DNA of 64,000 nt from Bryopsis sp. KO-2023 (Eukaryota > Chlorophyta > Ulvophyceae > Bryopsidales > Bryopsidaceae), in the NCBI GenBank assembly GCA_030272585.1, contig BSYQ01000007.1, forward strand, positions 3,848,001-3,912,000, read 5' to 3'. Made by a program: the position numbers and the translations under genes. The notes beneath the pieces were generated by a model. That model ran no database searches. It was not told the origin of the DNA and saw only the letters and a list, made by a program, of their open reading frames with translations. Positions within the stretch are counted from its first letter, which is position 1; the number at the start of each line of letters is the position of its first letter. Shown here one piece after another: positions 12,378-26,567 of this stretch.

Positions 12378-12655
12378 TATTTTTCTTCGGAGGAATTTCC
12401 GGGGATATTTTTCCAGATTTTTTATTTTTCCTCGGAGGAGTTTCCGGGGATATTTTTTTCCAGATTTTTTATTTTTCCTCGGAGGAATTTCCGGAGATAT
12501 TTTTTTCCAGATTTCTTATTTTTCCTCGGAGGAATTTCCGGGGATATTTTTCCAGATTCTTATTTTTCCTCGGAGGAATTTCCGGGGATATTTTTCCAGA
12601 TTCTTATTTTTCTTTGGAGGAATTTTCGGAAATATTTTTTTCAAGATTTCTTAAT
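12378..12655 (+). repeat. Minisatellite, about 45-bp unit, six copies
   Basis: Roughly six head-to-tail copies of a unit built around TCGGAGGAATTTCCGGGGAT, followed by ATTTTTCCAGATT and TTATTTTTCC. Copies differ by single bases and by the number of T. The last copy is the most diverged. A 155-codon open frame through it is a by-product of the repeat and not a gene. Confidence 0.92.
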
Positions 12656-14695
12656 TTTTGGATTCTTCATTTGTTCGAATGGTATTAAAGAGATAATGGG
12701 AAAAAAAAGTGGAAAAAGCCAGGAGTTTAGTATTTCAAGAAGAGGAAGCTCCCTCCCCCTAGCCTCCCTCAAGACTTCGGCCCCCTTCCATGCCCAAGGG
12801 GCGACCTTGATATCCATTCACTTGGGATATGGTTGGCACAAAGCCGCGGTGGTAGGGTGGCACAAGGGGGGGGTGGTTTTCTCCTCCTGAAATAGGAGAC
12901 TCCCAATTTTTCTAGGATTGGAAAAAACAAATTATTATGATGTGATGAAAGATGATTCTTGTAAACAATGTGGATTCATTATTGAGGAAAAATTGGCTGG
13001 ATTTTGCATGTATGTGTCTTTTTCCCAGTTTCATTTTTGGTGTTGATAATTGAAAATTCCATTTCAAGAAACAAAAGCAAAGGGCAAAATTCATGTGCCA
13101 TTAATGGAGATCATGTGCTCTTATGTATTCGAAACAGGAATTCAATGATTTTTTATTCAAGAGTTGACATCCAGCCGATTATTCTGTCCCAGATTACATG
13201 CAGCCAGTTTTTTCTTTTAAAGCATGAAAAAAAATGGGTCAACTGTATTTCCAATGCTGTTGTGACTGATGAAAGCAGTTTTCAGGCATCCATAAAATCC
13301 ATTACTGACTTTGCCTGCTGTCAGACAAAACCAGGAAAGAGATCCCTGATTGGAGCTTAACCAATTCCTCACATTCTCCTACTTTGAATGGATTTTCACA
13401 TCAAGACAGCAGCAGCACCATTTTTTGTTGTCTTGCTGCAACTATATTCACTGGAAAATATGCACTCCCATGTGAAACAATATTGATATTGAAATAATAA
13501 TAATAAATAATGATATTGCCACCAGTTCTCTGGGAGAAATGGTAGGAGTTGCTGCTGGAGTGATGGTTGGATTAGGAGACTGATGTGAAGAAGCAATTTT
13601 CTGGGGTGCAACAATGAGCACAAAAACCCAGACTGGCTGCAGTAACAACTGAATGGATCCAAAATTTCCTCAATTTCTTGGGATTGGTTGCAGCAGCATG
13701 AGGAAGGTCCAAGAACCGGTGGGTGGGTATTCTGGTGAGAATATCCACCCACCAATCAATTAATTATATTATGTGTTCAAGGATCTCGAATGTGAGCAAA
13801 ATTGAAAAAGCGGTTTTCAAAAGCTGCAAGCCACCCAAGAATTTTCCTTTTCTAGATTTCCACCTGGGGTTTGTAACCAGCAACAATCCTTCATGCTGTT
13901 CTCTGCACTCGATTATCATTTAAAAAAGGAATCCCCTCCCCCTCCAAACCACCCATTGGGTGAAAAGAGCAAGGTACGCATATCTTCTTTGCAACACTCC
14001 ATGCACCCACACACAACATACATCAATGCCTATTAACCAAAACGAAAAGCCCCCCCCCTCCCCAAATGCTTCTACTGCTCAGATCCACAAAATCTCTATG
14101 GCAGACATGTGATCCTGTTACAATAGCCCCTCACAGCATTTTAACACCCCCCATTCGGCACTTTTAAACGCAACTTTTAGGCAATCGAACGACCAAGGCA
14201 AAATCCAGCAAATATCGCAAACAACATTTTTTTTCCCTTTTTTTCCTTTGCTTCACAATATTTCCAAATTTTCTTTTTTCCAATGAAAACTCTGAATTTT
14301 CCCCTTTCTTTCCTGTCTGTTGGTATTTGTTTCTGACTGGAAAAAAAGGAAAAGAAAGAAAAAAAGACGATCGAGTGATGGAAAAGCACCGGGGACACTG
14401 AGAAAAAGCCATGCTCTAATATCGACAGAAAGAAACCATATTCGTGCATTTTGGCCAAACTGTTTTCGGATAAGGGGTGGGGGTAAAGGGGAATGAGGGG
14501 CACTTGTTCTAACTGAAATCCTGTTCAGAGCTTCAACCATTTTTCTTCACTATTCACTTTTTGTCACTCTTTTTTCCCCCTTTCCCAACCATACCCCCCC
14601 CCCGATTTTACCCAACAGTGAAAAGCCCTCTATTCTACACCTGCAGATCTTGGTCTATGTTTTTCTTTTCTCTTTTTGAAAACCCCCTTTTTTTC
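12656..14695. other. Intergenic, no supported gene
   Basis: Two kilobases between the minisatellite and the 3' end of the Rab gene. The sequence is A/T-rich with several long homopolymers. A near-perfect 15-bp inverted repeat (GTGGGTGGGTATTCT against AGAATATCCACCCAC) lies at about 13718-13752. No frame shows coding character or family similarity. Confidence 0.5.
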
Positions 14696-17136
<2,441 letters not shown>

Positions 17137-17530
17137 GATCCCGGCGGTTTCTTGTGGGTTCTAAAAGCTTTCCCAAACTTCCGGCGGATGGCTTCGGGTA
17201 TGGAAAGCGTCAACACGGCTCTTCGTAAAACGGTCGGGTTTTTTCTGGAGGGAAAGCGGTGCTCCGCGAGGAACTTGAGTTGGACGAACGAAGCGCGGCT
17301 CAATTCACAAAAATCACAAGGATCAATCGCGGCAAAAACCGAGTGACGGCATTTATTTGCATTTCGCACCGTAAATGTTTTGCCAGCAACAAAAAGATCT
17401 GCCGTACGTAGAAGACAGTTTCTATTGGTAAAACCAGTTTCAGCCCAAGAGGATCTCCACCACGCTCCTTCCTAACGAGCAAGAAGCGCTTGAAGTATCG
17501 GGAAGTCCCGACTCCTGATCTGGCTGCGGA
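17137..17530. promoter_or_regulatory. Shared divergent promoter, Rab11 / PUS10
   Basis: Only 394 bp separate the two divergent start codons. The region is GC-richer than its surroundings and has no long homopolymers, as expected of a two-way promoter. No clear TATA box was seen. Confidence 0.55.
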
Positions 17531-20500
17531 ATGGCCTCGCGGGTTGGCGGCGCTCAAGGGCCAGCGATTCGGGACGCCTACGTTGCGGCCGTCGTCTCGC
17601 AAGGACAGAAATTTATCGATGTGGCTTGCAATCTGTTGAGCAAGTCGGTGAGAGGTGGCATGAGGAACAGGTGCTTCGATTGCACCGTCTTTTTTTCTAT
17701 ATTCTTACCACCACCAAGAAGGTCAGAAAACTCCTTTACGTTTCTTTTTTAGACGTCTGAAACTCTCAGACGTCGGGACGGCGCGACAGCGCTTCGAATC
17801 AGCCTTGTGTTTGTTAGGGGTCTACACACACTGTGGAATCAATCCACTGGGGGTTTTATCGATTTGGAATGATGTCGCTCAGGTGTGCCCGAGATGCTGT
17901 TTGAGATATTGCAACCTCGGTCACAAGTTGGGAGGCGTTATCGGAGGGACGGCGCCGGACGCGAAATACATGCTCGATAGTTTGAAATCACGGGGAATGG
18001 AGGGCTCTCAGCCACAGAAAACACGCGACGAAGCGGTTGCGAGCGAAAGCGTCAATGAGGCGTCCGAACCGGACTGGACATGCGTGCTGTGCTTGGGGAT
18101 CTTGCAGAATCTAGACAGGGAGCAAAGAGGGGGCGAATGCTCGAGCGCAGACTTCTGGGAAAGCCTGCCGTTTGCGGATGCAGAGAAAAAGTGGAGGTTG
18201 GCACCTTCCCTGACCGGCCAGTGTTTGAATGACATCCTCAATTCGAGTGAGCATCAGTTCCAGGATTATGGACTGGACATTTCGTTGTCTGACAACGTCA
18301 TGCTTCGAGACGCGGCCATGTTCAGATCCCTGAGGGCCGAGTTGGGTTTGTTTCCACTCAACGAGTTCAACTTTTTGAGGCTGAGCGTCAAGCACTGGCC
18401 GGTAGTGACTGTGGCGGATGCAGCAAAACAAGCCATCGTTGCCATTATCAACAGAACTTCTGGTATGCTGTGTGGAGTTTTTAAAAAAAACCTTCAGGAA
18501 AATGAAAAAAAAACCCTTAAGAAAAATGAAATAGAAATGATAACTTTAGAAAACAAAAACAATATCTTTATCAGAAAAAGAAAAAAAAGTTTTCTAAAAC
18601 TGCTTCTCTCTGGACGTGCAAACTAAAAGTCTGTTGCCAAAATTAGGCACCATTATCAGATCAAGTTATGGCTATTGATTTGGCTGGCAGTCCAGGTGGT
18701 TGTTTTGAGGGGGAGGGAAGGAAAATTTTTGAAAACCATTTTGGAAAGGCAATTTCAGAAAAAAAAAGGTTGCTCTGTTCCAGGGTGCCCTTCATCGAAC
18801 GGCTCCCTTTTTCGGCTGTGCCTAAATTATCAATCGGAGCAGAACGAGAAGGATGTGTCTCCGCTGGCAGCCCAGTGCCGACCATCGAACGCACACAACG
18901 GCACAAGGCGAGGGCGGGGCAGACATGGCAGAGGGGGTGGTCGATTCAACAAGAGAAAAAGAGAGGAAAAAAGCGACACCCTGGCGGAGCTTTTGGGGTG
19001 TGCGGGGGGAATGAATGATGAAAATCTGAACAGCTTCTTTTCTATACCCCCTTCACCAGTTTCCGAACCGACAAAGGTAAAGGAAAAAAAAAGAAGGAAA
19101 TTTCTCTGCTGGTGATCGATGGTTATCTACTGCTGGGACTTGTGCTAGAGAAAATTCCCCACCTTCAACAATTTTTCAATTTTCAGTTTTCATGCATTCC
19201 GTGAGAAGAAGCTATTTTGCCTTTTCGAAAGTGTTGCAGCAACCCTCTTTTTTTTTGGTTTTTCCAAATGGAAAATAAATAAAATAATAAATAAATAAAT
19301 CTTTCGATTGAGGAAGGGGACGTCTACATCTCTTTTGCCCAGGTTCTTGTTCGCATGGTTCAAAACCAAACGACTTACGTGGCCGGAAGATACAGAAAAT
19401 TGAGCAGAGAAATCAGTCAGACCGAGTTCATCGTGGATGGCAAACGCAAGGGGAAGACCTCCGTCCAAGAAATCATAGAAGGAGTGGTGTTGCCTTTGTT
19501 CAGGGCAGATTCTCTGACCTTCATTCCGGCCGGACGGGAGGATATGGATGTGCGAATGCTGGGCGATGGGAGGCCGTTCGTATTGGAGCTGCAAAATCCG
19601 AGGGAACACACCATTTCGAGGTCAGGAAAGCACCTCATGAGCCCGAGAAATCAACAAACTTGAAATTTTTAATTTCATTATCCGGGTTTTTCTCAACATA
19701 GTTCTTAATTTCACAGTCAACAGAGCCCAGTACTTCATTCGATCTGTTCGAATTGGTGTTCGTGGCGGGACGCCCCATGGAACCTGGTTTTTTCTTCTGT
19801 CAACGAGCTTCTCAGCTTTTCAATCAACTGTTATTGGTTGATGTTGGTTTGAGTAGCACATCCTTACTCAAAAGTTGGAGGAAAGAAATTCGATCGATAC
19901 GATATGTGGTGTTTTGTCGACGGCGGAAATGGACAATCTTGTGGTGATGTGCAGGAGTGTGTTGGAAAAGACGGAGGCGTCCTTCGACATTTCCCAAGGC
20001 GTGGAGGTGAGCAGGTTGAGAATGGTCAGTCGCGAGCATGTCATGAGAATGAAGGATGGAGAGAAAGACAAGGCGAAACGCTATGCAGCCATCGTGTGGA
20101 TTACGAGGGAGGTCACCGATGCAGACTTCGAAAAGCTCAACGCATTAAAAAACCTCGAAATCAATCAAGAAACACCCCTGCGTGTCGCCCACAGACGTGC
20201 CGCCTTGGAAAGAAAGAAAGAGGTGCATTGGGTGAAGTGCGACCGGATCGAGGGGAAATCAAATTATTTCGTGATGTGGCTTCAAACCTCGGCAGGGACA
20301 TACATCAAGGAGTTGGTTCACAGCGACATGGGTCGAACGGTGCCGAGTATAGCGTCCCTGCTGGGCTGCGATGCGGTGTGTGTGCAGTTGGATGTGGTGG
20401 ATGTGATAATGGAGGAACTGGATTCGACGGAAGGTAAAGTCAGGGAAAGCGAAAGCGCCAGTGAGAAGGGGATGTTGGCATCCCCGTCGAAAAAACCCAG

Positions 20501-20570
20501 GGCGTCCGTCGAAGAGTGTGAAGTCAAAGGTGGTCGAGCGGAAAGAGGGGAGGCGGAGGGCAGCAAGTAA
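17531..20570 (+). CDS. PUS10: tRNA pseudouridine synthase Pus10
   Basis: Makes pseudouridine in the T-loop of tRNA (positions 54/55 in archaea and some eukaryotes). Exons 17531-17647, 17883-18462, 18784-19076, 19343-19620 and a last exon from about 19886 to 20570. These give about 650 aa and 651 codons. The N-terminal part has the paired-Cys zinc site VCPRCCLRYC ... CVLCLGIL and a THUMP-like region. The catalytic part has VAGRYRKLSREISQTEF, the active-site loop AGREDMDVRMLGDGRPF with its Asp, VSREHVMRMKDGE, TPLRVAHRRA and QTSAGTYIKELVHSDMGRT, all Pus10 hallmarks. The tail after residue about 605 is a charged extension. The junction into the last exon is uncertain: 19886 is the acceptor that keeps frame, but it has a weak context, and a small extra exon near 19717 is possible. 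Confidence 0.9.
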
Positions 20571-21519
20571 TGCTTAAAATAGAAAAAGACACAAAAGAGG
20601 ATCATGATGCATGGAGAATGGAAAGGATATGAATAGAGTTTTGTGGAAATTTTTTTTGGAGGGTTTTTTGAGTGGCAGAGAGGGGATTTTTTTTTGGTAG
20701 GCTGGGTGTTCTTCAAGAAGCAGAATGTAGGCAGTGAAAGAGACTGGATCATTTGACAGTCACAATCACAATCGGATATATCAGGGATATATGATATCCC
20801 TTTCATGGAATTACATGAAAGTATTCTGGAGGGCAGGACACTAACCAACAGCAAACAGCTCCACCCTTTATTGTTGATTTTGACAGCCACACCAACATGT
20901 CTGTTTCTGGCGGTGCGGCCTTGGTCCAGAGATAAGAATGAAATTCTGATATATTGTTCTGTGGCTTCGGTTGAATTGCATTCTCACCACTCCACATCAA
21001 CCCTAGGAAAGTCAAAACCGATAAACCAGCCACCTGCAGATGGAGCCACAGAACACACACAATGAAAGGAACAAGCAAAAGGAGAGGCAAATTAGTGACG
21101 AACAGATTGAGTAGCGTTTCGAAACGTTAATTTGCGGGGGGGGGTTTTCTACGGTTTTTCTGGAAGAAGTTTTCCAGACATGTGTTCAACCAACAACATT
21201 GCTGGAAGGACATTCTTTCTCTGTCTGATCCACTTATCTTTTGCCCCCCCCAGTTCCATCCACCCCCAATGCACCCCAACATGAACATCAACACCAAGCC
21301 AAAGACACACCCCAAAGAATCAAGCTAAACCGACGAGAACCGCAGGCGTTTTTCTAAAATCCCAGTTCGAACCGGAGCCAACCGCCTCCGTCTGTTGTGG
21401 TCCAAACGGACGGATGATGAGCATCGAATGACGGCTTGCGTCATTCTGGAATTGTCTTCCAAGGCGTTGATTTTTTGTTCGACAGCGCGCGGGGGTGGCC
21501 GATAAGTAAGAACAAAATT
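20571..21519. other. Intergenic between PUS10 and fimbrin
   Basis: Holds the PUS10 3' end and the fimbrin upstream region. About 20774-20801 is rich in GATATATC/GATATCC words that can pair with each other. No coding frame is supported. Confidence 0.5.
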
Positions 21520-24500
21520 ATGGCTGAGGCTTCCGAAGACAGTGACTTTTTGCAACGCAGCATCGGGAAGCTCCGCGGTGGTGTAATGCAACTGTCCGCG
21601 TTTCTTCCTGCCTTCCGTCCTGGGGCGGGCTCAGGCGACGAACAGGAAGGAATCGAGCTGGAGACCTTCGCTCACTCTTTCACCTCCAGGAAAAGTGGGA
21701 GTCCGGACCCGGAGGGATTCCCCGTGCGGCCCGCTCCGTTGAAAGCCAAGCCGAGGACGTCGGAGGACGAGAAGTTCGACGCGTCGGCAGTTTCGAGTCA
21801 GGTATCCAACAGCAGCTTGCCACCACGCGCACCCGTCACTCCGGAAAGGAAGCCGCAGATTCCCGCGGTGAACGTCGCTCACGAGGGCTTGACAGTCGCA
21901 CCGAGCGAGCCCAGTTCGGAGTCGTTGACGAGCTGCGGGGCGGATTCCGGAGAGGTGGCGGAGGGAGTCGAAATTACTGAAGAATTTGACGAGAATGACA
22001 ACATCGTCCCAGACGCGACAGAAACTGGCGGGAAAAGTATAGACAGCGAGTTTTTGGAGGCCATTGCGGACCTCGTTCACGATGACGATAGGCCCGCGGT
22101 TGACGTTTGCGAGCTGGAGCGGGATTTTTTGGCGAGATTAATTAACAGGCGACTGGGGGAAGATGCGGACCTCGTTGGCATGCTTCCAGTGAAAGTCGGC
22201 TCCAACGACATTTTTGACGCCTGCGCTAGCGGTGTTCTATCCTGGTGAGGTTTTTTTTATTTTTCTGGTCAAACAAAACGGAAGGGAGGGCTTCGCTGTA
22301 CTTTTTTTTTAAGATGAGCAACTAAGCTGGAGGGGCATCTATTTTTAGATTGCAATCCTTATGACTCATGGCATTTACCAGGGACAATTCAACAGAATCA
22401 TTCATTTTCTTACAAACATGTTCATCATATCGGAATTGCACCCCAATTTAAAAAAAAATCCCAGTCAACCCCCAAGATGATAGACAGAGGGTTTTTAATC
22501 CGTCAAAAAAATTTTTCAAGCACCTCGTCTACCTTTGAAAAAAAAGAAAATGCGAAAAATAAAATGCAAATTGGTTTGCATCGAATATGTTAACTGCCAG
22601 CCATCGATTTTATTAAAGCTAAAACCTCGTCCAGGTTTTCTAGGTTAAAAAAAAATAGTAATAATTGAAATTAAGAAATAAGATGTTATCTGATGGCATT
22701 TCACGTTTTTGTTTTTTTTGTTTTTGTTTTTTTTTCCTTCAGCAAACTCATCAATTCATTTGTCGTGGAGGCGGTGGATGAGAGGGCCCTCAATCTTCCT
22801 TCGGACGCTGCTGGATTGAGAATGTCTGACATGAGGGAGAATCATAGATTGGGCCTAAACTCCCTGAGAACTCTTTGCAGAATTTCCGACTTGGACGATG
22901 CAAAGCTTGCACGTGGAGAGGTGGGGGCCGAACAAAAAAATAAAAATAAAATAAAATAAAATAATAAAATAAAATAAAATAAAGAAGCATCTGTTTACAG
23001 GTTGTCGAATAATGGTGCTATTCGAGAAGAAGGTGGTTTTTGATGGAAATGCCTGAAATAATCGCTTGTTGTTTGTGGGTGATTTTTGACTGTGGATATC
23101 ATACCAGGAGGAATTATTATTTTTTTGCTTTGGAAAACTAAGAGGGGGATTATTATTTAATTTATTATTTTTTTTTTGGGGGGGGGGCTAAGTGGATAAT
23201 GATGCTTTGCAGGCTGATCAAATTCTCAAGCTTCTCTGGCAGATCGTGCGTGTTGGTCTGCTTCAAGTAAGACTCGATTAAAATTAAAAAAATTGAAATC
23301 ATTTTTGCATTTGTATTGCATAATTCCAGAGCCAGTTTAAATTTTCTCCCTGAATTAAACAAAAATAAGAACGGTGTTTTCATGGAGAATGAAAGATTTG
23401 GTGGAGACCTGTGTGATTGATTTTATTGCCTGCATATATGCTTGTTCTGATAATTGTTGGCCTGGTGGAAAGAAAAACTGTTGAAGCAATACATTTAATT
23501 GTGCATTGCAAATGTGATGTTCGAAAAAACCAAGCAGCATGTTTTCGTAATCTAAGAATAAAATGAGAAAAAATAGTACAGTCTTTCAAAGGTCAAAGAA
23601 GCACACAGTAGCGAGATTTCAGACATGGAGTTGAAAAAAAACAAAAAAAACAAAAAAAAAGTGTGCTAGGGATCATTTTATGTTCTTTTCTTTTGTTCTT
23701 TTGAAAGGCTACCTTCCGCACAGTGTATTATTTTTTCTTTTTTTTTTGAAGGAAAAGATATTTTTACATTTTTTTCTTCTGTTGTTTCAATTAATAAATT
23801 AAACTGAATTATTAAATTATTATTATGGTTTCTCTTCAAAGGATGTGGACGTCCGACGCACCAGGGAGCTTCGCATTCTCCAAAACGACGACGAAGATAT
23901 TTTCCACATGTTGCAACTCACTCCAGAAACGCTGCTTCTGAGATGGATCAATTTCTGCATCGAACAATCAGGACTGGACGGCTCGATCGCCCCCATCCAG
24001 AATTTTGGAGAACACCTGAAAGACTGCAAAGCCTATCTGGCAATCCAGCACAGGGTGTCACCCGAAATATGCGACATGGATGCTTTCAGGTGCAAAACAA
24101 AACAAAACTTGAAATTTTTTTTAAAAAAAGCCGAAAAAAGAGCTAATGTTAAGGATTGTTTTTTGCCAGTGGAAAAATTAGGAGAATTTTTTGTGGGCTT
24201 TTTTTCTTCCTGGATTTGGAAGCTTCTGGAGGAAGCTTCCGAATTAAAAACTTTTCTCCCTTGGTGCTTTTATGTTTGTTTTTTTCAACTAGATTCAATC
24301 TTTGAACCTCTTTTTTTTATTATTATTTTTTTGCCAGGGAGCCGAATGTTAAAAAGAGGGTGAGTATGGTGATGGAGAACTGCGAAAACATGGGGTTGGA
24401 ATGCATGCACACGGAGGGGGATATCTTGTCGGGGATGGAGAGCCTGGGCAAAGTGCTGATGGCTCAATTGTTTTGGCATGGACATGGATTGGATTTTTCG

Positions 24501-26567
24501 GACGAGGAAGAGCTGGAAACCGATCCAGACAATTTTGAAGGGGAAGACGAAGGATCAAGAGAGGAACGGACATCGAGGTGAGACTGACTGAAAATCCAAC
24601 AACCAACCCAATCAAACCTCGATTGAGGTTTTGTGGGAAATCCAAAAGGGGGGGGGGGGGGTCCTTAGAAATATAGAATATATATATATACATATAATTA
24701 TCGGTTCGAGTTGTAACCCTGTTCCTTTCCACAGGTGGCTTTTGTTTTGTTTTCAGAATTTTGCTGAGCATAATCAGATATTTGAAGTTTGAGTGAAGCA
24801 AAAGTAAAGCCCCCTTGTTTAGACGCTTGAAGGGGGGGGGGGGGGGAAGAGGTTAGGCTTGCTCCTTACTTGAAAGGGGAAAAAATAAATTCTCTTGGAA
24901 AAAAAAAAGAGAAAAATTAATTTTGGATGACACTTGCGAGGTATATGCCGATCAGGGTTCCTCACCAACATCGTCTGGTGGTTCAGGATGTGGATGAACA
25001 GTTTGGGGTGCGACATGCACTGCATGAATCTCTTCTCGGAGGACTTCAGGTCGGGCTGGATGCTGCTGCAAGTGTTGGATGCCATCGAGCCGGGCTGCGT
25101 GGACTGGAAGAGAGCGTTCAAACCTCCTTTTAAAGCCGTCGTGCGTAGGATCAAATCCGTTGAGAATTGCAATCAGGTGAGGTGGTTATGAGGAGATTAG
25201 CGAACGCTCGACGAATGTTGGAAGGGTTTGCCGGAACTTGAATATGTTGGTGGCTTTGTTTTACTATTTTAATTTTTTTTTTGATTTTTTTTTTTTGGGG
25301 GGGGGGGTATTCAAACGACGATTATCTGGCTTGGCATCTGCATTTTGATGACAGGGTACCTCTTTTATCGATTTGTTGCTTTTCGCTGGCCGTGTGCATA
25401 AAATTGTGCGGAAATCGAAGAAAGTTAAAAAAAAAAAAAAGCCCGTCTGCATAGTTTTGATCGAGTCCCTGTTGGCCTTTTATCGTGACGTGATTATTTT
25501 ATTTTTTTTCAAAAAAAAACAAAAAAAACAAACACAGGTGCTGGCCATATCTCGGGATGTTTTGAATGCATCGCTCGTCGGCATCGGGGGCGACGATATC
25601 GCCGACGGGAAAAGAAAACCGATTTTGGCATTGGTGTGGCAATTGATGAGGATCCATACGATGCGTGTGTTGCGATCCGGTGCTGGGGGTGCTCCAACGT
25701 TGAGCGAAGCGGATTTGCTGGGCTGGGCAAATCAACTGTTGCAGCTGCAAGGCAGCAGGTACTCCATTTCCAGTTTCAAGGATCCGGAGCTCGGAACGGG
25801 AAAACCTCTCCTGGATCTGCTGAAAGCCATCGAGCCGAATGCGGTCAATGAGAAACACATACACCCAGGTATGGGGTGGAAGAAGAGGCGGAAAAAAACT
25901 TTCTTTATAAATTTAAAGATTTCTTTATTTATTTAATTTTATACGATTTTATATTTTTTTTTCCTAAACAGAAAAAAAATGTGGCAGAGCATTTTTTCCC
26001 ATCCCCTCTGTGGTTCATGGCGATTCGATGATTGCTTGAGGATGTTTTTTTCAGGATTTTGTCATTTCATGAAATTTGGTTGGGAAAGAGTCCGTTCATA
26101 TATTTGTTGTGAAGTTCCTCTGTAATTTTTTCCCCTTAAATTTTTGGATGGTTTTTCCTAAACCGACCTCGTCATGGCTGTTTAATCATGTGGTGGTTGC
26201 CATATTTTTGATTCAAATATTTTTTTGTTTTTAAATCTTCATATCTTTCCTTGGTTGGGGTGTGCGTGTGTGTGTGTTTTCAAATCCTTCTTGTAAAAAC
26301 TTGGAATGAAGTTTTTTTTGTTTTTTTTCCCTTTGTATTGTAGGTGTGACTCCGTTACAACGGGAGTTGAACGCAAAGTATGTTATCAGCGTGGCGAGGA
26401 AATTGGGTGCAGCGATTTTTGTGGTTTGGGAGGACATCGCTGAAGTTAAACCCAAAATTTTGGAAGTTTTGCTGACCTCACTCATGGTGCTGGAAAGGCA
26501 AAGGCGACGATTACAAAGAGTGGGGGGAGGTCAGAGTCTGGCATCGAGACATTCAATTTCTCGATAA
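21520..26567 (+). CDS. FIM: Fimbrin/plastin, actin-bundling protein with four CH domains
   Basis: Cross-links actin filaments in the cytoplasm. Exons 21520-22244, 22743-22920, 23213-23266, 23842-24089, 24338-24577, 24987-25176, 25538-25868 and 26344-26567 sum to 730 codons (729 aa) with every phase consistent. CH1 starts about residue 205 (NDIFDACASGVLSCKLINSF, ALNLP, NENH-like RENHRLGLNS, LLWQIVRVGL). CH2 follows (PETLLLRWINFCIEQSG; FWHGHGL at its end), then CH3 (RMWMNSLGCD, GWMLLQVLDAIEPG.VDWKRAFKPPFK, VENCNQ, LALVWQLMRIH) and CH4 (LLGWANQLL, LLKAIEPNAV, YVISVARKLGAAIFVVWEDI). Two oddities stand out. The N-terminal 200 residues are a low-complexity Ser/Pro/Glu extension with no EF-hands, where animal plastins have two. 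There is also a strongly acidic linker (DEEELETDPDNFEGEDEG) between CH2 and CH3. Identity is firm. Confidence 0.93.
22931..22983 (+). repeat. AAAAT microsatellite in fimbrin intron 2
   Basis: About ten imperfect AAAAT units begin a few bases after the splice donor at 22921. Confidence 0.85.

Noticed and set aside
12187..12654. 155-codon open frame with Arg/Phe/Gly repeats
   Set aside because: It is the translation of the 45-bp minisatellite and upstream T-rich DNA, not a protein with independent support.
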